DNA from: Tenericutes bacterium HGW-Tenericutes-5 | GTDB lineage: Bacteria; Bacillota_I; Bacilli_A; Izemoplasmatales; Hujiaoplasmataceae | Length of the DNA stretch: 26,440 nt | Assembly: GCA_002839125.1 (NCBI GenBank) | Contig: PGXI01000005.1 | Location: 1 to 26,440, forward strand | Reading direction: 5' to 3' | Shown here: positions 23,223-26,440 of the stretch, piece by piece | How positions within the stretch are numbered: the first letter of the stretch is position 1 | Layout: each line of letters starts with the position of its first letter | Position numbers and translations under genes: made by a program | Notes under the pieces: model-generated | What the model was told of the DNA's origin: nothing | What the model saw: the letters and a program-made list of their open reading frames with translations, nothing else | Databases searched by the model: none

Positions 23223-23759
23223 ATGACGAATTTAATAAACATCTTTGGCTCAAGTGGTTCAGGTTCTACAACTTTAGCCAAGGAAATATCTAATAAGTAT
23301 GACTATTATCATATTGACGTTGACGATGTATTATGGGAGAAAACTGATCCTCCTTTTACTTCAAGACGAAGTGACATAAAAGCTAGAGAATATCTTTTAA
23401 AAGAGCTATTGGGTAAGAATAAAGTTGTAATATCTGGATCATTGGTCGGTTTCGGCGATGATATTAAAAAAGATATTAATCTTTTTGTTTTTATCAATTT
23501 AGATATTGAAACCAGAATTAAGCGGATTGAAATAAGAGAAAGAGAAAGATTTGGTAAAAGAGTTTTGCCTGGAGGCGACCTTTATCAAAAACACATGGAC
23601 TTTTTAGAGTGGGTTAGCAACTATGAGACAAACCCAGAATATATCAGATCTAGGAAGCAGCATCTTTTATGGCTTGAAGGGGTTAAATGCCCTGTTTTAA
23701 AGGTGACTGAAGAATTAAGCATCAACGAGCTTATGGCACTTGTTAAACCATTTATATAA
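23223..23759 (+). CDS. P-loop kinase-like protein with Lys-less Walker A
   Basis: A 178-aa protein with the shape of a small nucleoside/adenylate kinase: N-terminal P-loop, then HIDVDDVLWEK (kinase-type Asp motif), VVISGSLVGFG (Walker B area) and an Arg-rich lid (ETRIKRIEIRERERFGKR). Walker A reads GSSGSGSTT (residues 9-17), so the invariant Lys is Ser15. Proteins with GASGSGTTTL in this place form a known but poorly characterised group of 'AAA/adenylate kinase-like' proteins, so the change is probably inherited rather than damage. The frame opens at GTG 23217, but AGGTAAG lies too close to it and well spaced for ATG 23223, which I use. It is third gene of the natA operon. The function is not known. 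Confidence 0.8.
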   Translation: MTNLINIFGSSGSGSTTLAKEISNKYDYYHIDVDDVLWEKTDPPFTSRRSDIKAREYLLKELLGKNKVVISGSLVGFGDDIKKDINLFVFINLDIETRIKRIEIRERERFGKRVLPGGDLYQKHMDFLEWVSNYETNPEYIRSRKQHLLWLEGVKCPVLKVTEELSINELMALVKPFI

Positions 23760-23777
23760 AGAAAAGAGAGGATTTTT

Positions 23778-24290
23778 ATGCCAGATTTCAATTTAGTAGT
23801 TAAGATTATCATATCCGCCGCTATTCTTTATTTGGTGGTTAATAGTATTTTTAAATATCATGTCTATAATGATTTATTCTTTTTCTTGTTGTTATTTTTC
23901 GGTTTAGTTGTATTGATATATTATATCGATATTGAATATAACGTTGTATTTTTGATTTTGCTGGGAATAATAGCGGTTTTATTTATTGCACTACATCTAT
24001 ACTTCAGAAGAAAGAAGATAAGATATTTCTTTATTTTAAACGCTGATAAACTTACATATCACCGAATTAAGTATTACTTAATGTTAAATGAAGTTGATAT
24101 TAAGTTATATTCTTATAGTAAAAAATATCGATTCATCTTAAAGTTTAATGGTATTGAAGAAGCTAGACTAAAGAATATAATGAAAGGAATAGAGACCCAG
24201 GAGAGTAAAAGAAAGATCAGTTTTAATATATGTAATTATTGGTTGATCATTCTTTTTGTGGTGATGATGATTATTTTATGGCGTTTCTAG
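23778..24290 (+). CDS. Membrane protein with four predicted helices, unknown function
   Basis: I do not recognise this 170-aa protein. Three hydrophobic helices at about residues 5-24, 30-49 and 54-74 are followed by FRRKKIR. A soluble lysine-rich stretch of about 75 residues comes next (80-150, with LTYHRIKYYLMLNEVDIKLYSY), and a final helix (about 151-168) ends at IILWRF. By the positive-inside rule the 75-150 part is probably cytoplasmic. GAGAGGA precedes the ATG, 18 bases from the previous stop. It belongs to the six-gene natA operon and sits directly before the radical-SAM-like gene. No catalytic motif is visible. Confidence 0.78.
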   Translation: MPDFNLVVKIIISAAILYLVVNSIFKYHVYNDLFFFLLLFFGLVVLIYYIDIEYNVVFLILLGIIAVLFIALHLYFRRKKIRYFFILNADKLTYHRIKYYLMLNEVDIKLYSYSKKYRFILKFNGIEEARLKNIMKGIETQESKRKISFNICNYWLIILFVVMMIILWRF

Positions 24291-24305
24291 AGGGTATTTT
24301 AGCTT

Positions 24306-25163
24306 ATGAATAGTTTTAAAGTTGTAATTATAAATAAGAATCGAACAAAATTCTTTGGCGTTGACTATTTCGCCAATGTTTATGATGGTTCTAAAGAGAG
24401 CTTCAAATATTTTGCCAGCTCCATTGACCCTCTAATGAATTATCAAAATGAAATAGTTAAATTCAACGAAATGAAATATCAGCTTTTTCGCAATGCTCTT
24501 TTTGATATTGAACCAGGTAAGATCATTGGTTTCTTTCAAAATCCGGATATTTATCAAGATTTAGAGACAATTGATTTTATTTTAAAAGATTTACAGTTTC
24601 GCACTTTAGGTTTGTTTATCGAGACTAATTCTGAGAAAATATTGAATGATTTAGACGCTTTAAAAGAATTTTCTAAGAAGTTACCATTAATAATCGCAAT
24701 TCCTGTTCATTCCTATTCCAATATCGATATGAGTTTTTTTGATAAAACCTGCAATATGGAAGCGATGACGAAACTTATTCATAAACTAAAAGATGCTGGT
24801 TTAAATGTTGGGGTAATCTTTAAACCGTTAATTCCCAAGATTAACGATGAGACAATGGAACTAGAAAAGATAATTGAAAAGTGTGATAGTTTAAATGTTG
24901 ATTTCATCTATCCAAGTTTTACAGTTTACTTTGATAGTTTCAAATTAAAAAACTTTTATGATATAATAGAAACTGAGAAACCAGAGCTTCGAAATTTCAT
25001 GTTTGATAAGTTCGGACAAAAGAATAGTTGGGAAAGCGATAATTTAGCTGAATTAAAGAAGATTTTGGTCTTTAACAGTAAAAAGAGCAAAATAAAATAT
25101 GCGATGAAAGATATCATCGACATTTACCGAGATGACGCTTTTACACAACTGAAACTATTTTAG
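24306..25163 (+). CDS. Radical-SAM-like protein (spore photoproduct lyase-like family) lacking the iron-sulfur cysteines
   Basis: A 285-aa protein matching, from memory, the SplB-like radical SAM proteins of Clostridia and relatives along its whole length. The features are FFGVDYFANVYDGS where relatives have WFGYDYN-type text and a GC; KIIGFFQNPDIYQDLE for the SAM-binding GSMSDPYNPxE region; LKDAGLNVGVIFKPLIPKIND, nearly identical to the family's LxxAGIxxGVxxxPxxPxIND; VDFIYPSFTVYF; and the C-terminal tail YAMKDIIDIYRDDAFTQLKLF, like KMKDII...QLSLF. Yet the CxxxCxxC that holds the [4Fe-4S] cluster is Ser29, Phe33, Phe36 (GSKESFKYFA). Without it classical radical chemistry is impossible, so this is a pseudoenzyme or has a new role. 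The frame is intact, with a good start and neighbours, so it is not a decayed pseudogene. Confidence 0.82.
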   Translation: MNSFKVVIINKNRTKFFGVDYFANVYDGSKESFKYFASSIDPLMNYQNEIVKFNEMKYQLFRNALFDIEPGKIIGFFQNPDIYQDLETIDFILKDLQFRTLGLFIETNSEKILNDLDALKEFSKKLPLIIAIPVHSYSNIDMSFFDKTCNMEAMTKLIHKLKDAGLNVGVIFKPLIPKINDETMELEKIIEKCDSLNVDFIYPSFTVYFDSFKLKNFYDIIETEKPELRNFMFDKFGQKNSWESDNLAELKKILVFNSKKSKIKYAMKDIIDIYRDDAFTQLKLF

Positions 25164-25172
25164 GAGGTAAGT

Positions 25173-25871
25173 ATGTTTTTAGCATTTATTGATCAATTAT
25201 TACCAACACTACTTATTTTTATCGGTATCATCGTAGCGATTGTGATCGTTTATTTTGTTTTCTTCGCGCCTCGAAATCGAGCTGGAAAAAAAGAAATCGG
25301 AGTTACAAAACTCGAAGAAGATGAAAATGAAGTTATTGAAGATCCAGTTGAAATCAAACCTTATAAAGCTCCTGAACCGGTTTTAAATAATGAAGAAACC
25401 TTAGTTCAAGAAAAAGTTCGAGAAGTTAAACTTGAAGAAAACGCTGAAGAAGAAAAAGAAGAAATAAGCGAAGAAGTAAAGACAGAAATTGTTAAAGAAG
25501 TTATTAAACCGGAAGATGTTTTAGTTGATGATATCGAAATTCCTGAGGAATTATCTCCAGAGGAAGAAAAGATGTTAATCCCTGAGGATTCCTTAGAGAC
25601 GCTTGAAGAAGAGATGGAAGATAAAAAAGAACAAGAACGTCTTTTAAAAGAAGAAAATAAAGAAGAACCGAAAGAATTAGGAAAGTATCATGTCTTATAT
25701 CGCAAAGATGATAATAAGTGGTATGTTAAAAGAGAAGGTTCAGATAAAACCCTAAGAGTGCTTGAAACTCAAGCAGAAGCGATTGCTTGGGCAACAATTA
25801 AAGCACTTAATCAAGATACAACAATTGTCATTCATAAGCGAGACGGAAAAATACGCAAGCAAAACTATTAA
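25173..25871 (+). CDS. Membrane-anchored protein with Glu-rich stalk and C-terminal DUF2188 domain
   Basis: A 232-aa protein in three parts. An N-terminal helix (about residues 8-30, PTLLIFIGIIVAIVIVYFVFF) is followed by basic APRNRAGKKE, suggesting the rest is cytoplasmic. An acidic Glu/Lys-rich, probably disordered or helical stalk runs from about 45 to 165. A compact domain of about 60 residues follows: GKYHVLYRKDDNKWYVKREGSD, then LETQAEAIAWA and TTIVIHKRDGKIRKQNY. That is the DUF2188 pattern (HV...W.VK..G..... T..EA...A........V.IH..DG.I). The function of DUF2188 is unknown. AGGAGG precedes the ATG. It is last of the natA operon; its final codons form the left arm of the terminator. Confidence 0.85.
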   Translation: MFLAFIDQLLPTLLIFIGIIVAIVIVYFVFFAPRNRAGKKEIGVTKLEEDENEVIEDPVEIKPYKAPEPVLNNEETLVQEKVREVKLEENAEEEKEEISEEVKTEIVKEVIKPEDVLVDDIEIPEELSPEEEKMLIPEDSLETLEEEMEDKKEQERLLKEENKEEPKELGKYHVLYRKDDNKWYVKREGSDKTLRVLETQAEAIAWATIKALNQDTTIVIHKRDGKIRKQNY

Positions 25872-25887
25872 GGTTTTGCTTTTTTTT
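25857..25887 (+). terminator. Terminator of the natA operon, overlapping the last codons
   Basis: Nine-base perfect arms AAGCAAAAC (25857-25865) and GTTTTGCTT (25873-25881), with a loop that includes the stop codon, then a T8 run. The left arm is coding sequence of the DUF2188 gene. Confidence 0.9.
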
Positions 25888-25929
25888 ACCAAGTAAATCA
25901 TTTGTTTAATTGTTTATATTAATGACCAG

Positions 25930-25958
25930 TTAAATAAATGTTTTCAATGTGATAAAAT
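25930..25958 (+). promoter_or_regulatory. Candidate promoter for the ECF sigma gene
   Basis: TTAAAT (25930-25935), 17 bases, TAAAAT (25953-25958) with an upstream TG (extended -10). It ends 21 bases before the TTG start. It looks like a housekeeping-sigma promoter; no clear ECF-type autoregulatory promoter was seen. Confidence 0.45.
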
Positions 25959-25979
25959 ATCATCTAGAGGTGAACAGAA

Positions 25980-26440
25980 TTGAGAACGAATTTGAATGAA
26001 TTGGTCAAGCGACTGAAGCTAGGCGATGAAGATGCTTTTAAACAACTTTATAATGGTAGTTATCGCCAAATCTTCTTTGTGGTTTTGCCGATAATTCGTG
26101 ATAAATCTTTAGCTGAAGATATCGTTCAGGATACTTATTTGAAGTTTTTAGAGAAGTTGGAAGAGTATAAGGTAAAAAACGTTTTATCTTATCTAATAAC
26201 AATTGGTAAGAATCTCGCAATAAATGAGTATAATAAAAGAAAAAAAATCACCAAAGTGGATGATTTCAGTAGTTTTTCGTATTATGATCATGTTGAGATA
26301 AAAACCGAAAGAAGAGAAATGATTGATAAGGCTTTAAGCATATTAGATAAAGATGAGTTGAATATCTTTTTGCTTCATGTTTTAGAAGGGTTGACTCATA
26401 AGGAACTGTCAGTTATTATGGATAAACCTTTAGGCACAGT
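25980..26440 (+). CDS. ECF-type RNA polymerase sigma factor, partial, TTG start
   Basis: The first 153 codons of a sigma-70 family factor of ECF size, cut by the window end. Region 2 reads LKLGDEDAFKQLYNGSYRQIFFVV, then KSLAEDIVQDTYLKFLEKL (the classic AEDIVQDTFLK element for core and -10 contact) and VLSYLITIGKNLAINEYNKRKK. A short linker follows (to about residue 113). Region 4 begins IDKALSILDKDELNIFLLHVLEGLTHKELSVIMDKPLGT, the helix-turn-helix that reads the -35. The start is TTG at 25980: GAGGTG lies 7 bases upstream and region 2 begins at once; no ATG fits. An anti-sigma gene would be expected just beyond the edge. Confidence 0.9.
   Translation, partial: MRTNLNELVKRLKLGDEDAFKQLYNGSYRQIFFVVLPIIRDKSLAEDIVQDTYLKFLEKLEEYKVKNVLSYLITIGKNLAINEYNKRKKITKVDDFSSFSYYDHVEIKTERREMIDKALSILDKDELNIFLLHVLEGLTHKELSVIMDKPLGT

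Noticed and set aside
24306..25163. Calling the Cys-less radical SAM gene a pseudogene
   Set aside because: The frame is open over the full family length, the conserved core and tail are kept, and the ribosome site and operon spacing are normal.
26038..26220. 60-codon minus-strand frame near the right edge
   Set aside because: It is antisense to sigma region 2, which is plainly coding on the + strand.
1..26440. Recoded TGA (Trp) as in Mycoplasma
   Set aside because: TGA terminates cshB, trmL, nadE and natA at expected lengths, and tryptophans are TGG.
1..26440. CRISPR arrays, tRNA or rRNA genes, insertion sequences, prophage
   Set aside because: I found no regular direct repeats, cloverleaf sequences, transposase or phage genes by eye.

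Overview
The window is AT-rich chromosomal DNA from a low-GC Gram-positive lineage. The gene content and very AT-rich codon use suggest a Mollicutes-related bacterium, for example something near Acholeplasma or Izemoplasma. It uses the standard genetic code: TGA ends cshB, trmL, nadE and natA, and tryptophan is TGG. I assign no genus. Almost all genes are on the + strand; three (a 56-aa membrane peptide, ispH and an M42 peptidase) are on the - strand. I see no tRNA, rRNA, CRISPR array, insertion sequence or prophage gene. Most of the window is housekeeping.

Layout. 1-2066: the end of dxs (MEP isoprenoid pathway) and recN, closed by a strong hairpin. 2131-3261 (-): a 56-aa membrane peptide and ispH, the last MEP enzyme. 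3346-5688: cshB (DEAD helicase), trmL (tRNA methylase) and a DUF402 phosphatase-like gene. 5833-6702: an RluA-type pseudouridine synthase. 6755-7780 (-): an M42 aminopeptidase. 7914-12309: nadD-nadE-mnmA-patatin, with NAD made in two consecutive steps. 12363-15212: four accessory genes encoding a secreted beta-rich protein, a membrane-anchored extracytoplasmic protein, an ABC ATPase and a six-helix permease. 15307-19824: glmS-glmM-glmU, the complete route from fructose-6-phosphate to UDP-GlcNAc. 19828-21147: infC-rpmI-rplT behind a consensus promoter and an L20-type attenuator leader, with IF3 starting at ATT. 21276-25871: natA-natB, a P-loop kinase-like gene, a four-helix membrane protein, a radical-SAM-like protein without iron-sulfur cysteines, and an anchored DUF2188 protein, ending at a terminator. 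25980 to the edge: an ECF sigma factor starting at TTG and cut by the window end.

The most unusual items are three. First, the protein at 24306-25163 looks like a spore-photoproduct-lyase-like radical SAM protein, but all three CxxxCxxC cysteines are replaced (Ser, Phe, Phe) while the rest of the family pattern is kept. Second, the 12363-15212 cassette looks like an uncharacterised secreted-protein/ABC system. Its first Shine-Dalgarno lies inside the 3' arm of the preceding terminator-like hairpin. Third, the infC leader shows clear mutually exclusive RNA pairings and a non-ATG start. Several starts were reset from Shine-Dalgarno and promoter positions (glmS, infC, the RluA gene, the DUF402 gene, the P-loop gene).

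All family assignments come from motif recognition by eye; no searches were run.
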